Assembly (NCBI GenBank): GCA_963698395.1
Contig: CAVOQQ010000002.1
Location: 248,001 to 312,000 of the forward strand
Reading direction: 5' to 3'
Source: JBBQUN01 sp963698395
GTDB lineage: Bacteria; Actinomycetota; Acidimicrobiia; Acidimicrobiales; SZUA-35
Length of the DNA stretch: 64,000 nt
Made by a program: the position numbers and the translations under genes. Below, in pieces: positions 8,163 through 16,770 of this stretch (positions are counted from its first letter, which is position 1; the number at the start of each line of letters is the position of its first letter). Under the pieces are notes generated by a model, which saw only the letters and a program-made list of their open reading frames with translations, searched no databases and was not told the DNA's origin.

Positions 8163-9308
8163 ATGGGTCCACTACAGGGTGTCAAGATCATCGAACTGGC
8201 AGGGATCGGGCCCGGCCCGTTCGCGGCGATGATGCTGTCCGACATGGGCGCCGAGGTGATCCGCGTCGAGCGGTCGTCGGCGGTGACCGGCGGTGATCCG
8301 GCGAATCCCCCGAAAGATGCCCTCACCCGCGGCCGTCGATCGATCGGCGTCGATCTGAAGAACCCCGAAGGCGTCGAGACGGTCCTGAAGATGATCGAGC
8401 AGGCCGATGCGCTCATCGAAGGCTTCCGGCCCGGTGTGACCGAGCGCATGGGGCTCGGTCCCGATGAGTGTCTCGCTCGCAACCCGAAGCTGGTCTACGG
8501 GCGCATGACCGGGTGGGGCCAAGAAGGTCCCTACGCCCTGGCTGCGGGTCACGACATCAACTACATCGCGCTGGCCGGCGCACTCGAGCCGATCGGTCGG
8601 GCCGGCGAGGCACCGGTACCACCGCTCAACCTCGTTGGTGACTTCGGCGGCGGTGGCATGCTGCTCGCCTTCGGTCTCGCCTGCGGCATCATCTCGGCCC
8701 GCTCGACCGGCGAGGGTCAGGTGGTCGATGCGGCCATGGTCGACGGTGCGGCCGCACTCATGAACATGTTCTGGGGCATGCGAGCCAACGGCTTCTGGAA
8801 CGACGAGCGGGGTACCAACATGCTCGACACCGGTGCGCCGTTCTACGACGTCTACGAGACATCCGACGGGCTCTACATCTCGATCGGTTCCATCGAGCCG
8901 CAGTTCTACGCCGAACTCATGCGACTGTCCGGTCTCGGGGAGCGCAGCGACTTCCCGGCCCAGCATTCGCGGGCAGAGTGGCCGGCCATGAAGGAAACGG
9001 TCGCCGAGGTGTTCAAATCCAAGACCAGAGACGAGTGGTGCGAGATCATGGAGCACACCGACGTCTGCTTCGCCCCGGTGCTGTCGATGGACGATGCCAC
9101 CCGACACCCGCACAACGTCGCCCGAGGCACGTTCATCGAGGTCGGAGGACTCACCCAGGCAGGTCCCGCCCCGCGATTCTCCAAGACCCCGCCGGCCCCG
9201 CCGGCACCGGCGGCCCATCCCGGCCAGCACACCGACGACGTGCTCGCCGGATTCGGCTTCGATGCCGAGGCCATCGAGGCCCTTCGTGGTGGTGGTGCCA
9301 TCGCCTGA
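8163..9308 (+). CDS. mcr: Alpha-methylacyl-CoA racemase (CaiB/BaiF family)
   Basis: Epimerises 2-methylacyl-CoA thioesters, allowing beta-oxidation of branched-chain and sterol-derived acyl chains. The product (381 residues) opens with GVKIIELAGIGPGPFAAMM, typical of this racemase. The residues corresponding to the mycobacterial MCR catalytic set are all present: His in AAGHDINYI (~130), Asp in LVGDFGGGGM (~160) and Glu in GSIEPQFYA (~245). The start at 8163 is supported by aggagcagg just upstream. A separate CoA-transferase function is less likely given the match to the racemase motifs. Followed by a PIG-L deacetylase gene 29 bp downstream. Confidence 0.9.
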   Translation: MGPLQGVKIIELAGIGPGPFAAMMLSDMGAEVIRVERSSAVTGGDPANPPKDALTRGRRSIGVDLKNPEGVETVLKMIEQADALIEGFRPGVTERMGLGPDECLARNPKLVYGRMTGWGQEGPYALAAGHDINYIALAGALEPIGRAGEAPVPPLNLVGDFGGGGMLLAFGLACGIISARSTGEGQVVDAAMVDGAAALMNMFWGMRANGFWNDERGTNMLDTGAPFYDVYETSDGLYISIGSIEPQFYAELMRLSGLGERSDFPAQHSRAEWPAMKETVAEVFKSKTRDEWCEIMEHTDVCFAPVLSMDDATRHPHNVARGTFIEVGGLTQAGPAPRFSKTPPAPPAPAAHPGQHTDDVLAGFGFDAEAIEALRGGGAIA

Positions 9309-9337
9309 CATCGGCCGTGCTGGCCTAGCCTCGCAGG

Positions 9338-10132
9338 ATGTCGACACTCGTCTGCTTCCACGCACACCCCGACGATGAAGCCATCGGAACCGGCGGCCTC
9401 ATGGCCAAGGCGGCTGCCGCCGGGCATCGCGTCGTGCTGGTCACCGCAACCAACGGCGAACAGGGTGAGCCGAAACCCGGCGTGTTGGCCAAGGGCGAGG
9501 CCTTGGCCGATCGCCGACTCGTCGAGTTGGCCCGGTCGGCCGAGATCCTCGGCTCGGAGCTGGTGGTGCTGGGCTACGAGGACTCCGGGATGATGGGTGA
9601 GCCGACCAACGAGAACCCGGCATGCTTCTGGCAGGCCGATCTCGACACCGCTGCCGAGCGTCTCGTCGAGATCCTTCGCTGCGTCGATGCCGATGTGCTC
9701 ACGATCTACGACGCCCATGGTCTGTACGGGCATCCTGATCACATCAAGGTGCATCAGGTCGGCCTCCGAGCTGCGAACTCGATCGGGCTCGATCACGTCT
9801 ACATGGGGACGGTCAACCGTGACCGTGCCCTTGCCGGGTTCGCTGCCATGCGTGAGCAACTCGGCCCTGAGGCCGACCTTCCCGATCCCGACGGCTTCGC
9901 CGAGTTCGGCATGGTCGAAGACGACCTGTCGTTCGAGATCGATGTGTCGGCGCAGATCGAGGTGAAGAAACAGGCGCTCGAACAGCATCGTTCGCAGGTG
10001 GCACCCGACGACTTCTTCCTAGCCATGCCCGATGAGGCGTTCCATGCCATGTTCGGAACCGAGACCTATGCCATCCCCGGGGTCACGGCGACCGGCGGAC
10101 CTTCCATGGTCGAGCTGCTCCCCGGGCTCTGA
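9338..10132 (+). CDS. PIG-L/LmbE-family zinc deacetylase
   Basis: 264-residue zinc-dependent N-deacetylase of the PIG-L/LmbE/MshB family. Zinc and catalytic motif AHPDDE is at residues 9-14, and the second metal motif YGHPDH appears near residue 130, as in MshB and Mca. Mycothiol S-conjugate amidase (Mca) and MshB are the best-known actinobacterial relatives; the N-terminal EQGEPKPGVLA segment and LGYEDSGMMG resemble that group. Whether this copy acts in mycothiol metabolism is not proven. Likely co-transcribed with the racemase gene. Confidence 0.85.
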   Translation: MSTLVCFHAHPDDEAIGTGGLMAKAAAAGHRVVLVTATNGEQGEPKPGVLAKGEALADRRLVELARSAEILGSELVVLGYEDSGMMGEPTNENPACFWQADLDTAAERLVEILRCVDADVLTIYDAHGLYGHPDHIKVHQVGLRAANSIGLDHVYMGTVNRDRALAGFAAMREQLGPEADLPDPDGFAEFGMVEDDLSFEIDVSAQIEVKKQALEQHRSQVAPDDFFLAMPDEAFHAMFGTETYAIPGVTATGGPSMVELLPGL

Positions 10133-10156
10133 ACCGCTGGTTTTCTGCTCGTTCGA

Positions 10157-10450
10157 TCAGGCGAAGTCACCCTCGTCGAAGCCGCCGAGGTCGCTTGCCC
10201 CTCGAAACACATGCGCCCTTCCATCCGAGCGCACCAGCACGGCATCGCCGGTGAAGCTCCCCTCGGGGCCGGAGATCAACAGCTGGTAGGGCGCCTGGTC
10301 CACGACCTCGTCGACCGTGGTCTTGACGATCAGCTCCCAATCGAGATTCGGGTTCTCGGCGTAGCGAACGACCATCAGATCACCTCCGACGAGCGGGAGG
10401 TCACGGCCTGAGGCCACCAGCTGCTCGACGTAGTACTGGCGGTGTTGCAC
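10157..10450 (-). CDS. Conserved-looking hypothetical protein
   Basis: 97-residue soluble protein starting at GTG 10450 (MQHRQYYVEQL). It has alternating beta-like segments (GDLMVVRYAEN, WELIVKTTVDEVV, YQLLISGPEGSFTGDAVLV) and an acidic end. No family was recognised. It is convergent with the PIG-L gene (24-bp gap) and divergent from the small membrane protein. Codon use matches the neighbours, so it is probably real. Confidence 0.6.
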   Translation of the reverse strand: MQHRQYYVEQLVASGRDLPLVGGDLMVVRYAENPNLDWELIVKTTVDEVVDQAPYQLLISGPEGSFTGDAVLVRSDGRAHVFRGASDLGGFDEGDFA

Positions 10451-10476
10451 GGAGCGAGGCTACCCGGACCGGTACG

Positions 10477-10845
10477 ATGCGGCCCGTGACGTTTGCAGGT
10501 ATCCACGGGGTCTGGGCCTGGGTGGTCGTCGGGTCGAATGCGATTGCCGGTCTCTGGGCCCTGGTCGCTCATCGCAACGAGGCGCTGCGAGGTCGGGCGC
10601 TCTGGATCTTCACCGCCGCAGCGCAGATCGCCATCGGCGTGCAGGTCCTCCTCGGCGTGCTCGCGTTGAACGTCGAAGGCAAGGAGATCGGCCAGTTCCA
10701 CATGTTCTACGGCTTCGTGGCCTTCGCGACGGTGGGCATCATCTACAGCTACCGCCAGCAGCTCGAGGAGTGGACGTACCTGCTCTACGGCTTCGGTGGC
10801 CTGTTCCTCATGGGTCTGGGGCTTCGAGCGGTCTTCCTCTCCTGA
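10477..10845 (+). CDS. Small integral membrane protein
   Basis: 122 residues with four hydrophobic segments: VWAWVVVGSNAIAGLWALVA, LWIFTAAAQIAIGVQVLLGV, MFYGFVAFATVGIIY and LLYGFGGLFLMGLGLR. The start may be ATG 10477 or GTG 10486. No family assigned with certainty; such small four-helix proteins are common in Actinobacteria. Its stop is followed at once by a strong inverted repeat that probably ends transcription. Confidence 0.65.
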   Translation: MRPVTFAGIHGVWAWVVVGSNAIAGLWALVAHRNEALRGRALWIFTAAAQIAIGVQVLLGVLALNVEGKEIGQFHMFYGFVAFATVGIIYSYRQQLEEWTYLLYGFGGLFLMGLGLRAVFLS

Positions 10846-10862
10846 ACCACTCGACCTCTCCT

Positions 10863-10911
10863 GAACCACTCGACCCTCGTTCAGCGATGCTGAACGAGGG
10901 TCGAGTGGTTC
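10863..10911. terminator. 22-bp perfect inverted repeat between convergent genes
   Basis: Arms 10863-10884 and 10890-10911 are perfect reverse complements separated by five bases (cgatg). A partial extra copy of the left arm (ctgaaccactcgacc) precedes it and a cgaagatcgagacggtt motif repeats after it. The site lies between the converging membrane-protein and pckA genes, which fits a bidirectional terminator, although there is no T-run. Confidence 0.7.
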
Positions 10912-11020
10912 GAAGATCGAGACGGTTCGAAGATCGAGACGGTTCGAGCATCGATGGGTTTTCGTGAGCGGACGGTCGCCTGGCGGCACTGCCGCCCGCT
11001 CGCCGACCGACTACCGGCGA

Positions 11021-12694
11021 CTACATGGCAGCGTCGATGCCGAGCTCGGCGAATCCCTTGGCCTCGTAGTTCGCCCGGAACATGTCGCGCAGCTTGGTGG
11101 CGCTGGCGTCGTAGGCCGCTTTGTCTTCCCAGGTGTTGCGGGGGTTCAGGATTTCGTCGGGCACGCCGGGGCAGGTGGTCGGCATGCGCAGGCCGAGGAT
11201 CTCCTGGGTCTCGGTTGGCACGTCGTCGAGGTCTCCGTTGAGGGCGGCATCGAGCAGGGCACGGGTGTACTTGAGTGACATCCGCTTGCCGACGCCATAG
11301 CCGCCGCCGGACCAACCGGTGTTGAGCAGCACACAGCGGGTCTGGTGCTTCTCCATGCGATCGGCGAGCAGCTGGGCATAGACCGAAGGCTTCTGCGACA
11401 TGAATGGTCCACCGAAACAGGCGGAGAACGTGGCCTGCGGCTCGGTCACGCCCACCTCGGTGCCGGCCAGCTTGGAGGTGAAGCCGGTGACGAAGTGATA
11501 CATCACCTCGTCGGCGTTGAGGATGGAGACCGGCGGCAACACGCCGAAGGCATCGGCGGTGAGGAGGACGATGGTCTCGGGATGCGGTCCACGAGCACCC
11601 TCGGCAACGCCGGGGTTGCACGTGAGGGGGTAGGCGAAGCGAGTGTTCTCGGTGATCGAGTGGTCGGTGAGATCGAACTCCTGAGGATCGGTGTCTTCGA
11701 TGGCCTTGCCGGGAAGAGCCGGCACGTTCTCGATGAGGGTGTTCTTCATCGACATGGCCGCCGCGATGACCGGCTCGTTCTCCTTGTCGAGATCGATGAG
11801 CTTGGCGTAGCAGCCATCTTCGAAGTTGGAGATGCCGCCCTCGGTCCAGACGTGCTCGTCGTCGCCGATGAGCAGTCGGTTGGGGTCAGCCGACAGGGTG
11901 GTCTTGCCGGTACCCGAGAGACCGAAGAGGATGGCGGTGTCGCCATTGGCGCCGACGTTGGCCGAGCAGTGCATCGACAGCTGGCCCTTGGCTGGGAGCA
12001 CGAAGTTCATCAGCGTGAACATCGTCTTCTTGTTGACGCCGCAGTAGTCGGCCTTGCCGAGCACCAGCGCGACTCGGGTCTCGATGTCGATGATGACGGC
12101 CCGCTTGCTGAGCGTGCCGTCACGCTCGGGGTCGCATTCGAAGGACGGCACGTTGATGAGCGTCCAGCCGGTCTCTGGCCGGTCGGCGTCGTTGCGCACG
12201 TTCTTCGGGAACATGATGTTGCAGAAGTAGGCGTGGGTGGCGTACTCGCCGACGAACCGATAGGCCTCGGAGAAGCCGGGGTCGGTGCCGCAGAAGACGT
12301 CGGTGGCGTAGAGGCGAGCGTTCCTTGCGTTCAGGTGCTCGGCGACTCGTGGGAGCAGGGCGTCGAACTTGTCGGCGTCGAACTGCTTGAAGTCGTTCTT
12401 CCACCAGATGGTGTCGACCGTGCTGGGGCGAGCCACGGCGAAGGTGTCCTGGACCGGTCGGCCGGTGCAGGTGGGGTCGGTGTAGTAGACGAGCGGGCCG
12501 TCCACACCGAGTGCGGTCGGAAATGCCTTCTGCGCGTCTTCGGGGCCGTCGAGGCTGACGCGCCCGCGGTCGTTGGCGATGGCCTCGTTGAAGAGGTCGT
12601 CTTGGCTGAGGCCGAACTGGAGATCGATGCCCTTGAGGCCGAACTTCTGCTCGAGTTCTGCCGCTACATCAGCGGTCGTACGGTTTGTTGTCAC
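11021..12694 (-). CDS. pckA: Phosphoenolpyruvate carboxykinase (ATP)
   Basis: Gluconeogenic enzyme forming PEP, CO2 and ADP from oxaloacetate and ATP. The ATP-type is shown by the P-loop FGLSGTGKTTLSAD with the downstream LLIGDDEHVW metal site. The product is 557 residues, slightly longer than the ~540 of E. coli PckA. Other conserved stretches are VNVPSFECDPE-like, MFTLMNFVLPAKGQLSMHCSANVG and GPFMSQKPSVYAQLL. Actinobacteria often use the GTP enzyme, so the ATP type is worth noting. A 66-bp gap separates its start from the cold-shock-like gene upstream on the same strand. Confidence 0.95.
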   Translation of the reverse strand: MTTNRTTADVAAELEQKFGLKGIDLQFGLSQDDLFNEAIANDRGRVSLDGPEDAQKAFPTALGVDGPLVYYTDPTCTGRPVQDTFAVARPSTVDTIWWKNDFKQFDADKFDALLPRVAEHLNARNARLYATDVFCGTDPGFSEAYRFVGEYATHAYFCNIMFPKNVRNDADRPETGWTLINVPSFECDPERDGTLSKRAVIIDIETRVALVLGKADYCGVNKKTMFTLMNFVLPAKGQLSMHCSANVGANGDTAILFGLSGTGKTTLSADPNRLLIGDDEHVWTEGGISNFEDGCYAKLIDLDKENEPVIAAAMSMKNTLIENVPALPGKAIEDTDPQEFDLTDHSITENTRFAYPLTCNPGVAEGARGPHPETIVLLTADAFGVLPPVSILNADEVMYHFVTGFTSKLAGTEVGVTEPQATFSACFGGPFMSQKPSVYAQLLADRMEKHQTRCVLLNTGWSGGGYGVGKRMSLKYTRALLDAALNGDLDDVPTETQEILGLRMPTTCPGVPDEILNPRNTWEDKAAYDASATKLRDMFRANYEAKGFAELGIDAAM

Positions 12695-12760
12695 GTGATA
12701 CTCCGACGTCGTTGTCGAACGGATGGGGTGTGGTGACCGAACCAGTCGGCCACCGATTGC

Positions 12761-13000
12761 TCAGCTCTCGTCTTCTTGCAGCCAGGCGGGTGTTCCCATG
12801 TCGACCTCGGAACCCAAGCGGACGCGGATGGCCTGCTGTTGTTCGTTGAGATCGAAGATCACTCGCTGGCCCGGACGGAGCATCCGGAAGACCGAATCGT
12901 GGAGTGCATCTTCGGCGAGATCGATCTCGGTGAGATCTCGTTCGCTCAGGACGACACCGTCTTTGGTCATTGGGTCGTACGACTTCACTACACCCTGCAT
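12761..13000 (-). CDS. Cold-shock-domain-like small protein
   Basis: 79 residues beginning MQGVVKSYDPMTKDGVVLSE, which follows the beta1-beta2 pattern of cold-shock domains (GVVK.Y/F...G). It then departs, with an acidic LTEIDLAEDALHDSV helix-like stretch before the GQRVIFDL strand that CSD proteins share. Aromatic RNP residues are mostly replaced, so nucleic-acid binding may be altered. Start ATG 13000 is supported by gaggaa seven bases upstream. A longer in-frame extension to 13255 is less likely. The long leader with a hairpin (13039-13060) is reminiscent of csp mRNAs. Confidence 0.65.
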   Translation of the reverse strand: MQGVVKSYDPMTKDGVVLSERDLTEIDLAEDALHDSVFRMLRPGQRVIFDLNEQQQAIRVRLGSEVDMGTPAWLQEDES

Positions 13001-13422
13001 GAGTTCCTCGTTGTTCGTGGCACGGATATCGATGTGTGGCACTGCTACTTGTTGCAGTGCGGTTGTGACACTGCTGTTGGTTGCACTGGCTTGGATTGTT
13101 GCTTTTGGCCTGTGGTTCCACAGCCGTGGTACTCGCACATGGTGTGGTGCACAGGGAACGTGCGCCGCACCGCCGCCCGGAGACGACATGAGTGCCAAGG
13201 GTACGTCAACTCGCGAAACCGATAAAGCCCTGATGAACAGTATCGCTCGGGGCAATCACGCCCATCGGTCCGAGGCATCCGGTCCGTCGCGTCGTCGATC
13301 CGCCGTGCAAGCGCTTGCAGACGACCCGACCAGCGAGGTTGCTCGCCGGTCGGATCGTGGTGCGGGGTGGGGCGGGCGAAAGGCGAGGACTCGACGGTCC
13401 GATGATGCACACTGGACGCGCC
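13001..13422. other. 422-bp divergent intergenic region
   Basis: Lies between the cold-shock-like gene (leftward) and recG (rightward). It holds a 7-bp hairpin (gcactgc/gcagtgc, 13039-13060) in the presumed 5' leader of the cold-shock-like gene. Short open stretches exist in several frames but none has a good start, ribosome site and composition together. I see no convincing gene here. Confidence 0.5.
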
Positions 13423-15615
13423 ATGACTTCTGCCGTGCCGAACAACGAGCCACTGGGGTTTCGCGACCTCCAGGGCATTGGTGTCGCTCGGTTGAACGGG
13501 GTCGGCGAGAAGAAACTGAAGGGATTGGCGGCGCTCGAGATCGAGACCCTGCTCGACTTGTTGACGCACTATCCCCGCCGCTACATCGATCGCACCAAGG
13601 AAGCCCGGATCGCCGATCTGTCCGACGGCGAAGAGGCGAGCGTCTTCGTCACGGTCAAGCGGACCGAGTCCCGTCGGATCAAGGGCAATCGGGTCATGGT
13701 CACCTCGGTCGTCAGCGACGGTCACTCGTCGATGAAGCTGACCTTCTTCAACCAGCACTGGCGGGTGCGACAGTTGGTCGAGGGGAAGGAGGCCGTGGTC
13801 TACGGGAAGCTCTCCTTCTTCCGGAACGAGCGACAGATGTCGAACCCGATCGTCGATCTGGTCGGCAATCAGACCGGGCGCATCATCCCCGTGTACCCCC
13901 AGTCGGAGAAGTCGGGGCTCCACACCAACGACGTCGTCGCCTTCGTCTCCGAAGCGCTGCGGCGGACGGTCGGCGAGAACGCCCGCGGCATCGTCGATCC
14001 GCTGCCCATGTCGATCCTCGATCGCTTCGATTTCGTCGATCGTCGGGCTGCGATCGTGGGAATCCACGAGCCGGAATCGATGGCCGAGGCCATGATGGCA
14101 AAGCGGCGCCTCGTGTTCGACGAGTTGTTTCGCATGCAGCTCGCCCTGGTCATGCGCAAGCGGGCCATCGAAGCCACCGAGGTCGGGCTGGCCCACACGG
14201 TCGGTGGTCCGCTCGTACAGCGGTTCTACCAGAGCCTTCCGTTCCCCCTCACCGGCGCTCAGCAGCGGTCGATCGAGGAGATCGGCCGAGATCTGGCTCG
14301 TCCCATCCCGATGCACCGACTCCTCCAGGGTGATGTCGGTGCCGGCAAGACCCTGGTCGCGGTCGCTTCGATGCTCGCCGGCATCGACGGTGGCCACCAG
14401 GCGGCGTTGATGGCGCCGACCGAGGTGCTCGCCGAGCAGCATGCGACCGGCATCCGCCGCCTCCTCGCCGGTCTCACCGTGCCGGCGCCCAACAGTCTGC
14501 TCGGCGACCGCCCCCTCAAGATCGAGCTCCTGTCGAACCGCACCGCAACGGCGGATCGACGCCGCATTCTCAACGACCTCGTGGTGGGCGAGGTCGATCT
14601 CGTCATCGGTACCCATGCGCTCATCCAGGACAAGGTGAAGTTCCACTCGCTCGGGGTGGTCGTGATCGATGAACAACACCGGTTCGGTGTCGAGCAGCGG
14701 GCGGCACTGCGAGACAAGTCGATGGCCGACGCGCTGCCGGATGTGCTCGTCATGACGGCCACGCCGATTCCCCGAACCGCCGCCATGACGGTCTACGGCG
14801 ATCTCGACGTCTCGGTCCTCGACGAGCTGCCCCCGGGCCGCACCCCCATCGAGACTCGATGGGTTCGGGCCCCCGGCTCGCTCGATGGTGACGTCGAACC
14901 GGAGGGCGCTGGCGACCTCGACGCCATGTGGGCGGCGGTGCGTGCGGCGATCGGCGAAGGCCGCCAGGTCTATGTGGTGTGTCCGCTCATCGACGAATCG
15001 GAGAAACTCGAGGTCGCGTCGGCCGAGTCGATCTACGAGCGGCTGCAGCGGGTCGAACTCGAGGGGCAGGCGATCGGGCTGTTGCACGGCAAGATGGCGC
15101 CGGCCGACAAGGACGCCACGATGGAGGCGTTTCGTCGTGGTGATCTCGACGTGCTCGTCGCCACCACGGTGATCGAGGTCGGGGTCGACGTTCCCAACGC
15201 CACCGTGATGGTGATTCTCGATGCCGACCGGTTCGGCATCGCCCAGCTCCACCAGTTGCGCGGTCGGGTCGGCCGTGGCGAACACGCTTCGACCTGCTGG
15301 CTCGTCGGTGAGGCCGGCACGCCCGACGGTGAGGCCCGACTCGAGGCCCTCGTGGCCAGCACCGACGGCTTCGAGCTGGCCGAGATCGATCTCGACCTGC
15401 GGGGCGAGGGCACGATCCTCGGCGAGCGTCAGAAGGGGCAGAACGACCTCAAGCTGGCCTCGCTTCGGCGGGATCGCGAAACGGTCGTGAAGGCGCGCCA
15501 GGTCGCCATCGAGCTGGTCGACGCCGATCCCACGCTCGCTCGTCACCCTGCTCTTGCCGCCGAACTCGAGGTCTTCCTCGACGAGGCCGACGCCGAGTTC
15601 CTCCTCAAAGGCTGA
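13423..15615 (+). CDS. recG: ATP-dependent DNA helicase RecG
   Basis: Branch-migrating superfamily 2 helicase that regresses stalled forks and processes Holliday junctions. Of 730 residues: an N-terminal wedge/OB region (GVGEKKLKGLAALEIETLLDLL, then HYPRRYIDRT), the helicase core with Walker A LLQGDVGAGKTLVA, motif Ia MAPTEVLAEQH, DEQHRFGVEQR, motif III MTATPIPRT, and the C-terminal RecG signature IAQLHQLRGRVGRGEH. The ATG at 13423 is chosen because the conserved part begins shortly after it. Its stop directly abuts the left end of the DUF559 cassette. Confidence 0.96.
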   Translation: MTSAVPNNEPLGFRDLQGIGVARLNGVGEKKLKGLAALEIETLLDLLTHYPRRYIDRTKEARIADLSDGEEASVFVTVKRTESRRIKGNRVMVTSVVSDGHSSMKLTFFNQHWRVRQLVEGKEAVVYGKLSFFRNERQMSNPIVDLVGNQTGRIIPVYPQSEKSGLHTNDVVAFVSEALRRTVGENARGIVDPLPMSILDRFDFVDRRAAIVGIHEPESMAEAMMAKRRLVFDELFRMQLALVMRKRAIEATEVGLAHTVGGPLVQRFYQSLPFPLTGAQQRSIEEIGRDLARPIPMHRLLQGDVGAGKTLVAVASMLAGIDGGHQAALMAPTEVLAEQHATGIRRLLAGLTVPAPNSLLGDRPLKIELLSNRTATADRRRILNDLVVGEVDLVIGTHALIQDKVKFHSLGVVVIDEQHRFGVEQRAALRDKSMADALPDVLVMTATPIPRTAAMTVYGDLDVSVLDELPPGRTPIETRWVRAPGSLDGDVEPEGAGDLDAMWAAVRAAIGEGRQVYVVCPLIDESEKLEVASAESIYERLQRVELEGQAIGLLHGKMAPADKDATMEAFRRGDLDVLVATTVIEVGVDVPNATVMVILDADRFGIAQLHQLRGRVGRGEHASTCWLVGEAGTPDGEARLEALVASTDGFELAEIDLDLRGEGTILGERQKGQNDLKLASLRRDRETVVKARQVAIELVDADPTLARHPALAAELEVFLDEADAEFLLKG

Positions 15616-15638
15616 CCCACCCCAACCCCAACGGGAAG

Positions 15639-15687
15639 CAACGTGCGCGTTTCGGGGCCGAAAACGACCCTGTCGCCGCGCACGTTG
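15639..15687 (+). repeat. 49-bp palindromic element, left copy
   Basis: Arms caacgtgcgcg and cgcgcacgttg (11 bp, perfect) enclose a 27-bp asymmetric core with gggccgaaaacgac. It lies 45 bp before the start of the AbiEi/DUF559 gene. A matching element of identical length and arm design lies after that gene in inverted orientation. Confidence 0.9.
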
Positions 15688-15731
15688 GTGGATGGGTTGC
15701 ACATCCGCCAGTCGTCATTCAAAGTAAATAA

Positions 15732-16664
15732 ATGTCAACAAACATAAATGACAGTATTTATCGGATGGCTGCGGGCTGCGATGGTGTCGTCCGAAGGGAG
15801 GAGCTGTTGGGTGCGGGAGTGTCCGCCGGCGTGATCAAGCGTCGCCTTCGAGATGGGACGCTGTCGACCGTCGGGCGGGGCATCTACATCGTCGGTGCAC
15901 TGCGCTCGGACCGAACGCCATGGCGAGTTGCGGCCTGGACGGTGAGGGGCGGAGCCCTGTCGCACTCGACTGCGGCGCGTCACCACCGTCTGCTGGGGGT
16001 CGAGGGCGTCGACCCGGCGACGCGACTCCACGTCGTGGCCCCCCGTTCTGCCCATCGGCCCGATCTCGCCGAACTCGTGCTGCATCGGACCACGCACTTA
16101 CCGTCTGCGGACCTCGAATCGGTCGATGGACTGTCGGTCACGACGGTGGCCCGGACGATCTGCGACCTGGCGAGCATCGTCGGGCAGCGTCGGTTTCGGC
16201 GGATGGTCGAACAGAACGTGGTCGCCAAGCGCTGCGATGTGGGTGAGCTTCTCGCCTGCCGATCCGCCTATGTGCGCCGAGGTCGCAGTGGATCGGCTCG
16301 GCTGAACCTGGTGTTCGATGAACTCCTGAACGACGAGCCACTGCCTGCATCCGAGCTGGAACGGCGCATGTCTCGCCTTCTGGTCGAGGAAAGGATCCCC
16401 GGATTCGTGCCGCAGTTCCGCCCGCCTTGGTTCGACGGACGACGCGGTGTCGTGGACTTTGCCAACGAGCGAGCGAAGGTGATCATCGAAGTAGACGGTC
16501 GCCGGTGGCACGGCACCACGCAGGACTTCGACGAGGACCGGCGTCGAGATCGTCGTGCCCAGGCCGAGGGTTGGGTGGTCCTGCGGTTCAGTTGGTACGA
16601 GGTGGTGCATCGCCCGGCCGCCGTGGCCGAGGAAATCGCTGCGATCGTGACCGCCCGAATCTGA
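15732..16664 (+). CDS. AbiEi-like N-terminal domain plus DUF559 (Vsr-like nuclease fold) protein
   Basis: 310 residues. The N-terminus (residues ~8-60) has the winged-helix pattern of AbiEi-type antitoxin proteins (GVVRREELLGAGVSAGVIKR, then LSTVGRGIYIVG). The C-terminus has a DUF559/Vsr-like endonuclease fold: VVDFANERAKVIIEVDG (D and E.D of a PD-(D/E)xK site), WHGTTQDFDEDRRRDRRAQAEGW and VLRFSWYEVV. No AbiEii toxin gene is beside it, so a classical toxin-antitoxin pair is not supported. The start lies in an A/T-rich stretch (15718-15765) unlike the surrounding GC-rich DNA. The gene is bracketed by inverted 49-bp palindromes, suggesting a self-contained mobile cassette between recG and the rsmD region. 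Confidence 0.8.
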   Translation: MSTNINDSIYRMAAGCDGVVRREELLGAGVSAGVIKRRLRDGTLSTVGRGIYIVGALRSDRTPWRVAAWTVRGGALSHSTAARHHRLLGVEGVDPATRLHVVAPRSAHRPDLAELVLHRTTHLPSADLESVDGLSVTTVARTICDLASIVGQRRFRRMVEQNVVAKRCDVGELLACRSAYVRRGRSGSARLNLVFDELLNDEPLPASELERRMSRLLVEERIPGFVPQFRPPWFDGRRGVVDFANERAKVIIEVDGRRWHGTTQDFDEDRRRDRRAQAEGWVVLRFSWYEVVHRPAAVAEEIAAIVTARI

Positions 16665-16683
16665 CTTCACCCTCGATGCCGGC

Positions 16684-16732
16684 CAACTTGCGCGCCGAGA
16701 GTGTCATTTTCGGCCCTGGAGCGCGCAAGTTG
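16684..16732 (-). repeat. 49-bp palindromic element, right copy (inverted)
   Basis: Arms caacttgcgcg and cgcgcaagttg (11 bp, perfect). Read on the minus strand, its core contains gggccgaaaatgac, matching the left copy at about 40 of 49 positions by eye. It begins 19 bp after the DUF559 gene stop. Confidence 0.9.
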
Positions 16733-16770
16733 CTGCTCGGGTGGGGCGGTGTGGGGGTGGAGTGGGTGGG

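Noticed and set aside
13045..15702. Very long minus-strand open frame antisense to recG
   Set aside because: It mirrors recG codon structure in a GC-rich genome, has no recognisable motifs and recG is unambiguous.
15732..16664. AbiE-type toxin-antitoxin system
   Set aside because: Only an AbiEi-like N-terminal domain is present; no AbiEii nucleotidyltransferase toxin lies beside it.
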